Positions 1 through 5,651 are shown, counted from the first letter of the stretch. The stretch: DNA of 6,144 nucleotides from JAAFIP01 sp043728315 (GCA_043728315.1 JAYTMT010000014.1:1-6144), one strand, 5' to 3'. The notes: generated by a model from the sequence alone, not told the origin. Numbers and translations: made by a program.

Positions 1-214
1 TGAGGGCGGCAACATTGCACTGATTCACAACGGCGACAGCGTGACGATTGATTCCAAAGCCCTGCTCTTGCAGCTCAACGTGAGCGACGAAGAGCTGGCC
101 AAGCGCCGCGCCGCCTTTGTGAAACCCGCCCCGCGCTACACGCGTGGCGTACAGGCCAAGTTTGCTTTCAATGCATCTAGCGCTTCTAAGGGGGCGGTGC
201 TGGATTTGTATTGA
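1..214 (+). CDS. ilvD: Dihydroxy-acid dehydratase, C-terminal end (5' truncated by window)
   Basis: The open frame begins at base 2 and ends at the TGA at 212-214, giving the last 70 residues of a protein that starts outside the window. The tail reads GGNIALIHNGDSVTID, then NVSDEELAKRR, then PAPRYTRGVQAKFAFNAS and SASKGAV. This is the characteristic C-terminal pattern of the IlvD/Edd dehydratases: a GD-x-(I/V)-xID strand, an SDEEL-A-RR helix, and a PRYTRG-x-AK-(Y/F) segment ending in SAS-x-GAV. Members of the IlvD branch are cytosolic Fe-S enzymes that dehydrate 2,3-dihydroxy-isovalerate and 2,3-dihydroxy-3-methylvalerate to the 2-keto acids in valine, leucine and isoleucine synthesis. The PRYTRG-AK-SAS-GAV ending favours IlvD over sugar-acid dehydratases such as Edd or arabonate dehydratase, but the Fe-S cysteines lie outside the window. 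It is followed directly by repeat A1, whose first arm contains a terminator-like hairpin. Confidence 0.85.
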   Translation, partial: EGGNIALIHNGDSVTIDSKALLLQLNVSDEELAKRRAAFVKPAPRYTRGVQAKFAFNASSASKGAVLDLY

Positions 215-255
215 TCCACAGTATCTTGGTCGCTTTGAACCTTTTTCGCTTTAAG

Positions 256-482
256 CTTGGTCACTGCTGCGGCCAAGCGAGCGCTGTGCCCACGCGCAAA
301 CGGTCGCTGGCCCGCTTCGCGGGGAGCTTGTTTTTTCAAGCAAATGGAGGGAAACGGCCAAACTCGGGCTACGCCCTCAAACAGTGTCCGTTTCTGATCC
401 TCCATTTGCTCAAAAAAACAAGCCCAGCGCCCCGATTGTTTGCGCGTAGGCACAGCACTCGCTTAGCCGCAGCGGGAGGTGG
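256..482 (-). repeat. Repeat A, copy 1: long imperfect palindrome with branched hairpin
   Basis: The outer arms 269-310 and 424-470 pair over about 40 positions, bounded by GCGGCCAAGCGAG (269-281) and CTCGCTTAGCCGC (458-470). The left arm carries an extra side hairpin (311-323). Inward there is a T-tract/A-tract stem, then a perfect 12-bp stem (339-350 with 399-410), a bulge TGAT (395-398), a 7-bp stem (351-357 with 388-394) that continues through 360/385, and an apical GGGC-TAC-GCCC hairpin (366-376). A TTGGTCACT motif sits at the outer edge (257-265), and a relative, TTGGTCGCT, lies at 226-234. Copy 2 lies at 5796-6021 in opposite orientation. I assign the minus strand here because most outer-stem mismatches become G-U pairs in RNA of that strand. 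Short frames crossing the element look spurious. It is either a structured RNA or a non-autonomous (MITE-like) palindromic element; I do not recognise a named family. Confidence 0.85.
306..336 (+). terminator. Candidate intrinsic terminator for ilvD, inside one arm of repeat A1
   Basis: A hairpin with stem CCCGC/GCGGG and loop TTC (311-323) can be extended by GCT/AGC (306-308 with 325-327). It is followed by TTGTTTTTT at 328-336. It lies about 90 bases after the ilvD stop, on the same strand. The T tract also pairs with the A tract of the other repeat arm, so the repeat may supply a terminator only when the long stem has not formed. The equivalent side hairpin in repeat A2 has a longer gap to its T tract, so the terminator role is less certain than the hairpin itself. 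Confidence 0.45.
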
Positions 483-535
483 TGGGTGTTTGGGCGGTAT
501 TTTGCTACTTTTTGTATTCTTTAAAAAAAGCGCAA

Positions 536-721
536 ATGTCACCGTCGAAAGGTCATAGTGTGCTACATATTTCGTAGTAAATTGATAACCTGACGAGGTT
601 GATTTGGTATTGAAACCCTAAGAGTGAGCATAGCCCGAGCAGCGTTTTGGCTCTCCCGTCCGACCGATTTCCGGTACCCCGGCATGAGGGAGTGGCGGGA
701 GAGCCAAAACGATGTTCGGGC
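536..721 (+). repeat. Repeat B, copy 1: 186-bp element with 26-bp palindromic core
   Basis: The core arms 633-658 and 696-721 are inverted complements at 24 of 26 positions (start GCCCGAGCAGCGTTTTGG), around a 37-base loop containing the small hairpin ACCG-ATTTC-CGGT. The outer part begins with a 24-base end motif (536-559, 20 of 24 matching the other two copies in the window), followed by TAGTAAAT and GGTATTGAAACC (606-617). Copy 2 (5462-5651) has the same order in the opposite orientation. There is no protein-coding potential. A role as a REP/MITE-like palindromic unit is inference. Confidence 0.8.
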
Positions 722-730
722 GCCTTGGAA

Positions 731-772
731 CGAAGAACGAAGAACGAAGAACGAAGAACGAAGAACGAAGAA
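731..772 (+). repeat. Heptanucleotide tandem repeat (CGAAGAA) x6
   Basis: There are six perfect head-to-tail copies of CGAAGAA with no interruptions, directly after the inner end of repeat B1 and about 90 bases before the vapBC operator. The unit is not a multiple of three. Read as protein it gives an RRTKNEE-type repeat, which I treat as an artefact. Perfect short repeats of this kind are prone to slipped-strand copy-number change. Here that would alter spacing upstream of vapBC rather than any coding frame. Confidence 0.95.
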
Positions 773-813
773 CAAAACTCTAAGCGCACAGTGCGTGGCG
801 CAATGCTGGATTC

Positions 814-842
814 GTGTGAATACGGTTTACTGTTATTCACAC
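814..842. promoter_or_regulatory. Inverted repeat upstream of vapBC (possible distal operator)
   Basis: A perfect 9-bp inverted repeat, GTGTGAATA (814-822) and TATTCACAC (834-842), has an 11-base spacer. Its right arm overlaps the left edge of the next palindrome (839-862), so the two may be neighbouring binding sites for the VapB ribbon-helix-helix antitoxin. Binding is inferred from position and symmetry. Confidence 0.5.
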
Positions 843-862
843 AGGTTCACATGAACCAGTGT
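839..862. promoter_or_regulatory. Palindromic operator over the vapBC promoter
   Basis: ACACAGGTTCA (839-849) and TGAACCAGTGT (852-862) form 11-bp arms with one mismatch and a 2-base centre. The palindrome abuts and overlaps by one base the best -10 hexamer (862-867), which is where VapB or VapBC complexes usually bind to autorepress their operon. The symmetry is seen directly; the identity of the binding protein is inference. Confidence 0.6.
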
Positions 863-888
863 AAAATTATACGCAAAGCATTTTGGAG
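862..888 (+). promoter_or_regulatory. vapBC -10 box and vapB ribosome binding site
   Basis: TAAAAT at 862-867 is the best -10 candidate. No convincing -35 lies at the usual spacing: TTCACA at 836-841 would need a 20-base spacer, so the promoter may be weak or activator-dependent. GGAG at 885-888 lies 7 bases before the ATG at 896. It decides the start against the in-frame ATG at 851, which falls within the operator and upstream of the -10. Confidence 0.5.
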
Positions 889-895
889 CAGCGTT

Positions 896-1225
896 ATGGC
901 CAATCTCACTATTTCAATGGATGAATCACTGATTCGCCAAGCGCGGCTGTGCGCTATTGCGCAGGGCACATCGGTGAGTGCCAAAGTGCGCGAGTTTTTA
1001 TCACAATTTGTCGCTAAGCAAGCCACCAGCAGCAGCGTAGAGCAGCCTGCCAGCGAGCTTGAGCAGTTGATGGCGAACATGCGCTTAGAAATTGCGCAAA
1101 ACAAGGCCAATACACAGGATCAAGCTGATCTCAAGCCCAGCAAGATACGGCAAACGCTGCGCGAAGAAATGTATGGCGCAGATTTTCGGGCGGAAAGCAG
1201 GCGCGCGTCTGCGCCTAGGGCTTAG
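896..1225 (+). CDS. vapB: VapB-type ribbon-helix-helix antitoxin
   Basis: This is a 109-residue protein. Residues 2-42 (ANLTISMDESLIRQARLCAIAQGTSVSAKVREFL...) follow the ribbon-helix-helix pattern: a short N-terminal strand, helix one with DESLIRQAR, a GTSVS turn, and helix two with KVREFLSQF. Residues 43-80 are a Ser/Gln/Glu-rich linker and helix. The C-terminal part has SKIRQTLREEMYGADF, which resembles the toxin-binding tail of VapB proteins with its aromatic and basic residues. It is somewhat longer than many VapB antitoxins. In the family, the antitoxin binds and inhibits the cognate PIN-domain RNase and represses its own promoter; palindromes immediately upstream fit that. The vapC ATG follows 11 bases after the stop, so the two are co-transcribed. 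The start at 896 is chosen for its GGAG site and position downstream of the -10 box; the longer open frame upstream runs through repeat B1 and the heptamer and is not credible. Confidence 0.85.
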   Translation: MANLTISMDESLIRQARLCAIAQGTSVSAKVREFLSQFVAKQATSSSVEQPASELEQLMANMRLEIAQNKANTQDQADLKPSKIRQTLREEMYGADFRAESRRASAPRA

Positions 1226-1236
1226 TTAAGAAAAGC

Positions 1237-1647
1237 ATGCCACTGGCCTTCTTAGACACCAATGTCTTGCTCTATGCCATTGACGATAGCGAACCCTCCA
1301 AGCAAGCCGCAGCGCTTGCGCTGATTGCCCAGCTAGAGCGCGACCAATCGGGCGTTGTGAGCACCCAAATTCTGCTGGAATACAACAGCAATTTAACGCG
1401 CAAATTCAAAGCCAGCCGTAAAAGCGCTGCGCTGATGACCAGCGCTTTTGCTAAATGGCCCGTGGTGCCCAGTGACGCAGACCTGGTGTTGCGCGCCTTG
1501 GCTCGCTCGGTGGAAAGCGATCTGTCGATTTGGGATGCGATGGTGGTGGAGGCGGCCTTGCTATCGGGCGCGGCTACCCTGTATAGCGAGGATTTAAGCC
1601 ACGGGCAGCGGTTTGGGACGCTCACTGTGCTGAATCCGTTTGTTTGA
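1237..1647 (+). CDS. vapC: VapC-type PIN-domain ribonuclease toxin
   Basis: This is a 136-residue single-domain protein of typical VapC length. The N-terminal FLDTNVLLYAID contains the first acidic residue (D7), followed by E48 in ILLEYNSN, D100 in SIWDAMVVEAAL and D119 in LYSEDLSHGQ. These form the four-acid metal-binding site of PIN-domain RNases, with the usual order and spacing, so the toxin appears intact. VapC proteins are Mg2+/Mn2+-dependent endoribonucleases that cleave tRNA or rRNA and stop translation when released from VapB; the specific target cannot be told from sequence. The ATG at 1237 has only a weak purine-rich leader (AAGAAAAG), so translation is probably coupled to vapB. 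A perfect bidirectional terminator lies downstream at 1751-1774, and the solo end of repeat B lies about 35 bases after the stop. Confidence 0.92.
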   Translation: MPLAFLDTNVLLYAIDDSEPSKQAAALALIAQLERDQSGVVSTQILLEYNSNLTRKFKASRKSAALMTSAFAKWPVVPSDADLVLRALARSVESDLSIWDAMVVEAALLSGAATLYSEDLSHGQRFGTLTVLNPFV

Positions 1648-1680
1648 TATTACCAGCAGATTAATCAAAATTCATAGCAG

Positions 1681-1708
1681 ACTATGACCATATGACGCTG
1701 ACATATGG
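1681..1708 (-). repeat. Solo end of repeat B (copy 3) with CATATGG palindrome
   Basis: The 24 bases at 1681-1704 are identical to those at 5628-5651, the outer end of repeat B2, and match 20 of 24 in B1 (536-559, inverted). The neighbouring bases towards 1660 also resemble the next part of B weakly. The palindromic core that should follow is absent, because that position is occupied by vapC. Here the motif also forms a perfect 7-bp inverted repeat, CCATATG (1688-1694) and CATATGG (1702-1708), with a 7-base spacer; the other copies lack the second arm. Confidence 0.75.
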
Positions 1709-1750
1709 CTGAAAAACCTTAAAAATTGGTTTCTCTAGGCGGTCAAATGA

Positions 1751-1774
1751 AAAAGGCGGGAATTCCCGCCTTTT
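1751..1774. terminator. Perfect bidirectional intrinsic terminator
   Basis: A perfect 24-bp palindrome has stem GGCGGG/CCCGCC, loop AATT, an A4 tract on the left and a T4 tract on the right. It works on paper in both directions. It lies about 100 bases after the vapC stop on the plus strand and 20 bases after the lipoprotein stop on the minus strand, exactly between the two converging genes. Confidence 0.9.
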
Positions 1775-1793
1775 GTATTGCATCGACGTTCGC

Positions 1794-4700
1794 TTACGGC
1801 ACAAAAGTAATCAAGTCCTTTCCTGCCGTGTAGTAGCGGTAAGTAACCTCGGAATTTTGGATTAGCCAAATGGAATTACCCTGTGCATCTTTGGGTGCAA
1901 AAGTATCAGGAAAAAAGGTGTAGAAAGACGGAAATCCAGTCAGTTTTATGCGGATAAAGAATTCATCACCGAGAGGTGTATAACAATCTTCGCCACGATC
2001 GTCACAGACTTGTTTAGGTTCTGTCTTGTAGTATGAATTGATGGCGAACTGGGCTCGGGTATTGGCAAAATACTCCAAATTCTCCCAACGGTAGGTGTCG
2101 GTAGGGCCATTGGGGTCTATACCACTGTCGGTAATGTTTCGTTGGTGCCACTGATGCACGTCGTAGCCGTTGCTGCTGGAACTAGGGGTGCGGCTACCCA
2201 GATAGCCAGCGGATTGCTCAATACCAGAACCTACGACACCGCCCGAACAACCGCCGCTAACATTGCAGCGGTCGCGCTGCACATTCAAACCACTGGTCTC
2301 AGAGATCACAATGCGGTCATCAATACCAAAATTGCGTAACTGGACTTCGGGGCTTAGCCCAGGATTCTCAAATGTGGCTACGTTGGCAGCGTCAATGCGT
2401 GGATTCCAAAATAACACTTTTTGGCCACCACAGAAATCATAAGCCTTGAGCGCTTCTACATTTCCTCCTGGCAAGCCGGTGTAGGTGAAAGTGCCCTGCA
2501 CTGTCGCAGATTTTGCTTCGGTGTCGTAGACGGACAAACAAACCCCTGCGGTTACCGTTACGGTCAGTTGTGCCGATGCCGCGTTGTAATTGGCATCGCC
2601 CGCATAGTTGGCCGTGATGCTGGTGCTGCCGGGTTCTAGGCCCAATACATTGCCATCAGCGTCAACGCTGGCTATTGTGGGGTTGGCAGCGCTGTAAGTC
2701 ACCATGCCTGTAGGTGGCGTGCCTTGTACGCCCGACAGACTGGTGCTGCTGGTCATTGCTGGCGCGCGGGTTTGCACCGCCAATGTACTGGTGCTGGCAA
2801 AAGCCAAAGTGGGGTTGGCTTTATTCATGGTAAAGGTGTAGGCCGTGGCATTGCCAATCGCATAGTTGTCATCGGCTGCCGAGCTGGCCGACATGCGGCT
2901 GCTGCCCACTGCAAGGCCAGTAATTGCGCCCATGGCATCCACCGTGGCTACCGTGCTGGAAGCGCTGGCATAAGTCAAAGTGAGGTTGGCCACACTGGGC
3001 AGGGGCTGCGTGCCAAGGCTGGCAGGCGCTGACACGCTGGCCACGTTGACTGGCCCTGTTTGGCCAAAGCCCATGCTGGTAGTGGGTGTGCCAAACACCA
3101 CCACGGGGGTGGCTTTGTTGATGGTGAGCGGGTAGCTGGTGCTTTGCGCGGCGGCGCAGGTGCCTACTGCGGGCACGCTAGCCTGTATGGCGGCTTGGCC
3201 TGCGCCTTTGAGCGCTACCTTACCCGTGGCTGCGTCAAGCACCACCAAGCCGCTGCCAGTGGTGGCGCTGTAGGTGATGACCGGGGCGTAGCTGGTGCCG
3301 CCTGTGGCGCAGGTGACCGTGGCGGCATTGGTGAAGTCGGCATCGCCTAAGGTCACTGCTTTGGCATTGGCAGCAAAGCTGATCACGGGCACGGTTTGTG
3401 CCGTCACGTTGACGTTAAAGGTGGCCACGCCAGCGGCAAATTGGCCCACCACAGCAGCTTGGCTGACTTGGATTTGGGCAGAGCCTACGGCCAAGCCTGT
3501 GACCAAACCTGATGCATTGACCGAAGCATTAGAGCCGCCAGAGACTACGGAGTACACCAATGTGGCAGTGGAGTTGCTGATGGCTGTGAGCTGGGTGGTG
3601 CCGCCCATTTGCAGGTTGTTGCTGCCGCCCACTGCGATGGTAGGTGTAGGCGCTGGCGTGAGGCTGATCGTGATGGCTGAGCTGAGCTGGCCAGAGCCTG
3701 CCACCAAAGTGGCGGTGTTGGCAGTTTGGCTGACCTGTGCGTTGGCGCAGTTCACACCCGTGAGCTGTGTGCCTAATGCGTTGGCTATGCCTTGGCTGGT
3801 GCAGCGGGTGCTGCCCAGATTAACGTACATGCTGTTAAAAAAGCCTGTGCCTGCAATTGTCATGTTGCTGCTGCCCTGCGCGCCTTGGATGAGGCTGGCG
3901 GGTGTGGCGGCCAGCGCCACGATGGGCGGCACGGCAAATGTGACGCTGGTGCTGTTGCTGGCAGTGCCTGCGCCAAAGCCTGTGAGTAGCAGCACGCCGT
4001 TGTTGCGCACTTCGTTCTCGTTAGCCTGAGGGCGGGTGTTGGTCACGTTGCAGCTGTAGCGCAATTGGTTACCTGTGTTGCCCGCTATTGGGGAGCAAGC
4101 CAGGCCAGCAAGTGTGAGCGCTGCATTGGGCGACAAGCTGCAGCCTTTGATGGTGACGCCAGTGCCTTGAGCGGCGTAGGTGAAGTTGGTGGGGCTCACC
4201 TCGGTGACTATTGCCGTGCTTTGGCAGCTCTGGCTGCCTGAGCCTAGAAATATTGTGGTGCTGGGCGCAAGGCCTTTCACTACTACGCCGCCTGCCTGCA
4301 CGGCAAAGGTGGCGGTGGCGTTGGTAGCGCCCATCACGCAGCTGGCCACCACGCTGGCTGCGCTCAGGGTGGGTGCAGCGCAGGTCATGTTGCTGGTGGC
4401 TAGGCTGGTAGCGGCTAGGTTGCCGCCTGTGGCCGTAAAGGTGTAGGTGCTGCCAAACAGGGGCACGCTGACTGTACCCGCGCCGCTACTGATGGCTAAG
4501 CGGTTAACAAAGGGGGTGTTATCGGCTGCCGCCACCACATTGGCGCTGACTGCTGCTTTGGTAGCGGCCACGTTGGCTTGCACGGCGGGGTTGCTGTTTT
4601 TAGTGGGGTCAGCCAAATTGGTGGCTGCGGTGGCTACCAAGTTGGCCACGCCCGCATTCAAGGTGGATACGCCTGCGCTGTTGGTGCTCACGCCACTGCC

Positions 4701-5315
4701 CAGGGTGCTAATTAAACTGCTCAGGCTCACGCCTTGGTCTTTTTGCATCTGCGCTATAGCAGCCAAGAGCGTGCCGTATTGGCCAGCGGCGTTGTTACTG
4801 GCAGCGCCAGTGTTCACATCGGTGGGCACGGTGCTCAAGAGGTCTACGCCCGCAGGCAAACCAAAGGCTTGGGCGATGCTTTTAGCGGCTGCGGGCATTT
4901 TGGCAGGGTCACCACCAGCGGCTTGGTAGGCCATCTCGGTCAGTGGGCTGACGGTCATCTGGGCGCTGGGGTTGCCCGCAGCGCCTATGACGATGCCGCT
5001 GCGCAGCACGGTGGTGTTGGTTACCACCTGACCCGTGGCTTCGTCGGTATACGTGCCGCCTGTGCAGCTGGCTGAGTACGCGCCAGCCGTGGTGAGGCTG
5101 CCAAAATTGATCACGCCTGCTTGGGTGGTGGCGGTGAGCACTTCTTGGTTGGCGCTGTTAAAAAGTTTGCACACTGCACCTGTGATGGGGCCTTTGCTTA
5201 AAAAGCCTGTGACAGCGGTGGCACTGCCAGAGCCAAGCCCAGATACCGTTTCGTCACCGCCTCCGCATGAGATAAGCGCGGCACTGGCCACGCTAAAGAG
5301 TATTTTTCGCAACAT
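1794..5315 (-). CDS. Large Ig-like-repeat lipoprotein, putative surface/periplasmic protein
   Basis: This is a 1173-residue protein. The N-terminus MLRKILFSVASAALISCGGG is a lipoprotein signal with lipobox LISC, lipidated Cys17 and a Gly-rich tether, so membrane anchoring is expected. Residues 35-110 (KGPITGAVC, GGTYTDEATG) resemble the carboxypeptidase-regulatory-like module found at the start of many proteobacterial surface lipoproteins, followed by VSPLTEMAYQAAGG and an Ala/Ser-rich helical region to about 270. Residues 350-555 contain two IPT/TIG-like segments (IVTEVSPT...VTIKG; GSSNMTIAGTGFF). Four Big-type Ig-like repeats follow (about 557-640, 641-734, 735-832, 833-924), two joined by NKA-x-P linkers and showing the TVDAMGAITGLAVGS / SVDADGNVLGLEPGS signature. 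Residues 925-1173 form a Cys- and aromatic-rich C-terminal domain that I do not recognise, encoded by markedly lower-GC DNA. The start is supported by AGGAG six bases upstream. It is monocistronic, converges on vapBC, ends at a perfect terminator and has a CRP-type box upstream. Adhesion or ligand binding is a guess; no catalytic motif is visible. Confidence 0.88.
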   Translation of the reverse strand: MLRKILFSVASAALISCGGGDETVSGLGSGSATAVTGFLSKGPITGAVCKLFNSANQEVLTATTQAGVINFGSLTTAGAYSASCTGGTYTDEATGQVVTNTTVLRSGIVIGAAGNPSAQMTVSPLTEMAYQAAGGDPAKMPAAAKSIAQAFGLPAGVDLLSTVPTDVNTGAASNNAAGQYGTLLAAIAQMQKDQGVSLSSLISTLGSGVSTNSAGVSTLNAGVANLVATAATNLADPTKNSNPAVQANVAATKAAVSANVVAAADNTPFVNRLAISSGAGTVSVPLFGSTYTFTATGGNLAATSLATSNMTCAAPTLSAASVVASCVMGATNATATFAVQAGGVVVKGLAPSTTIFLGSGSQSCQSTAIVTEVSPTNFTYAAQGTGVTIKGCSLSPNAALTLAGLACSPIAGNTGNQLRYSCNVTNTRPQANENEVRNNGVLLLTGFGAGTASNSTSVTFAVPPIVALAATPASLIQGAQGSSNMTIAGTGFFNSMYVNLGSTRCTSQGIANALGTQLTGVNCANAQVSQTANTATLVAGSGQLSSAITISLTPAPTPTIAVGGSNNLQMGGTTQLTAISNSTATLVYSVVSGGSNASVNASGLVTGLAVGSAQIQVSQAAVVGQFAAGVATFNVNVTAQTVPVISFAANAKAVTLGDADFTNAATVTCATGGTSYAPVITYSATTGSGLVVLDAATGKVALKGAGQAAIQASVPAVGTCAAAQSTSYPLTINKATPVVVFGTPTTSMGFGQTGPVNVASVSAPASLGTQPLPSVANLTLTYASASSTVATVDAMGAITGLAVGSSRMSASSAADDNYAIGNATAYTFTMNKANPTLAFASTSTLAVQTRAPAMTSSTSLSGVQGTPPTGMVTYSAANPTIASVDADGNVLGLEPGSTSITANYAGDANYNAASAQLTVTVTAGVCLSVYDTEAKSATVQGTFTYTGLPGGNVEALKAYDFCGGQKVLFWNPRIDAANVATFENPGLSPEVQLRNFGIDDRIVISETSGLNVQRDRCNVSGGCSGGVVGSGIEQSAGYLGSRTPSSSSNGYDVHQWHQRNITDSGIDPNGPTDTYRWENLEYFANTRAQFAINSYYKTEPKQVCDDRGEDCYTPLGDEFFIRIKLTGFPSFYTFFPDTFAPKDAQGNSIWLIQNSEVTYRYYTAGKDLITFVP

Positions 5316-5321
5316 AGGTAG

Positions 5322-5326
5322 CTCCT
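5322..5326 (-). promoter_or_regulatory. Shine-Dalgarno site of the lipoprotein gene
   Basis: AGGAG on the minus strand lies 6 bases before the ATG at 5313-5315. It fixes that start, which also gives a complete lipoprotein signal peptide. Confidence 0.85.
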
Positions 5327-5348
5327 GTTAGGTTTGCTGATGTAACGG

Positions 5349-5354
5349 ACTGTA
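5349..5354 (-). promoter_or_regulatory. Candidate -10 box for the lipoprotein gene
   Basis: TACAGT on the minus strand matches TATAAT at four of six positions. It lies where a -10 is expected if the CRP-type box (centre 5383/5384) acts at about -41.5, the class II geometry. That would put the transcription start near 5342 and give a leader of about 26 bases. No good -35 hexamer is seen, which fits activator dependence. Confidence 0.35.
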
Positions 5355-5375
5355 CGCAGATGCGAAAAAATATTC

Positions 5376-5391
5376 TGTGATCCAGATCACA
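5376..5391. promoter_or_regulatory. Perfect CRP-type binding site
   Basis: TGTGA-TCCAGA-TCACA matches both five-base half-sites of the CRP/Vfr consensus with the correct 6-base spacer. It lies about 60 bases upstream of the lipoprotein start. The inner bases GTGAT-N4-ATCAC also come close to an FNR/Dnr box (TTGAT-N4-ATCAA), but the G and C at the outer positions favour a CRP-like regulator. Confidence 0.7.
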
Positions 5392-5461
5392 CTTTGAAAA
5401 ATAAAACCTAGCGGTAACCCTTGCATTGCTCGTTTTCTTCCTCTGTCGCACAGTCTGACGC

Positions 5462-5651
5462 GCCCGAGCGGCGTTTTGGCTATCCCGACGCGCCCTCTCA
5501 GCGGTGGGTACACCGAAATCGGTCGATCAGGACAGCCAAAACGCTGCTCGGGCTATGCTCGCTGTGAGGTTTTAATACCGTAGGCACGCTACTCGTAGAG
5601 TGCCATTTACTATAAAAAACGCAGCGCACTATGACCATATGACGCTGACAT
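5462..5651 (-). repeat. Repeat B, copy 2: inverted relative to copy 1
   Basis: The core arms 5462-5487 and 5528-5553 are inverted complements at 23 of 26 positions, with the same GCCCGAGC...GTTTTGGCT sequence as B1. Read on the minus strand, the order is the 24-base end motif (5628-5651), TAGTAAAT, GGTATTAAAACC (5568-5579), AGCGAGCATAGCCCGAGC, then the core with ACCGATTTCGGT in its loop. This is the same order as B1 on the plus strand. The half of the core next to the end motif is the better conserved; the loop's second half has diverged. The element lies upstream of the lipoprotein promoter region and has no coding potential. Confidence 0.8.

Noticed and set aside
136..453. Minus-strand open frame across ilvD's end and repeat A1, with a similar plus-strand frame at 5824-6060 (shared KQSGRWA-x-FFEQM pattern)
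   Set aside because: Similarity is confined to the conserved parts of the palindrome. In the covarying stem the residues change freely while base pairing is kept, and no ribosome binding site is seen. Such frames are likely to be annotated as proteins by mistake.
256..482. Repeat A as a CRISPR array or integron attC site
   Set aside because: There is no repeat-spacer periodicity. The ends lack the attC GTTRRRY/RYYYAAC core sites, and no cas or integrase gene is present.
647..895. Upstream extension of the vapB frame through the heptamer repeat
   Set aside because: It would cross repeat B1, the operator and the -10 box, and has no RHH-like content. The ATG at 896 has GGAG at the right distance.
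3295..4929. Long plus-strand open frames opposite the lipoprotein gene (3295-4029, 4180-4446, 4447-4929)
   Set aside because: They are low-complexity Ala/Val/Leu/Pro translations of the complement of an Ala/Thr/Gly/Ser-rich gene, without start signals or recognisable domains.
5328..5513. 61-residue minus-strand open frame upstream of the lipoprotein
   Set aside because: It runs through the repeat B2 core, the CRP box and the promoter region and has no ribosome binding site or family resemblance.
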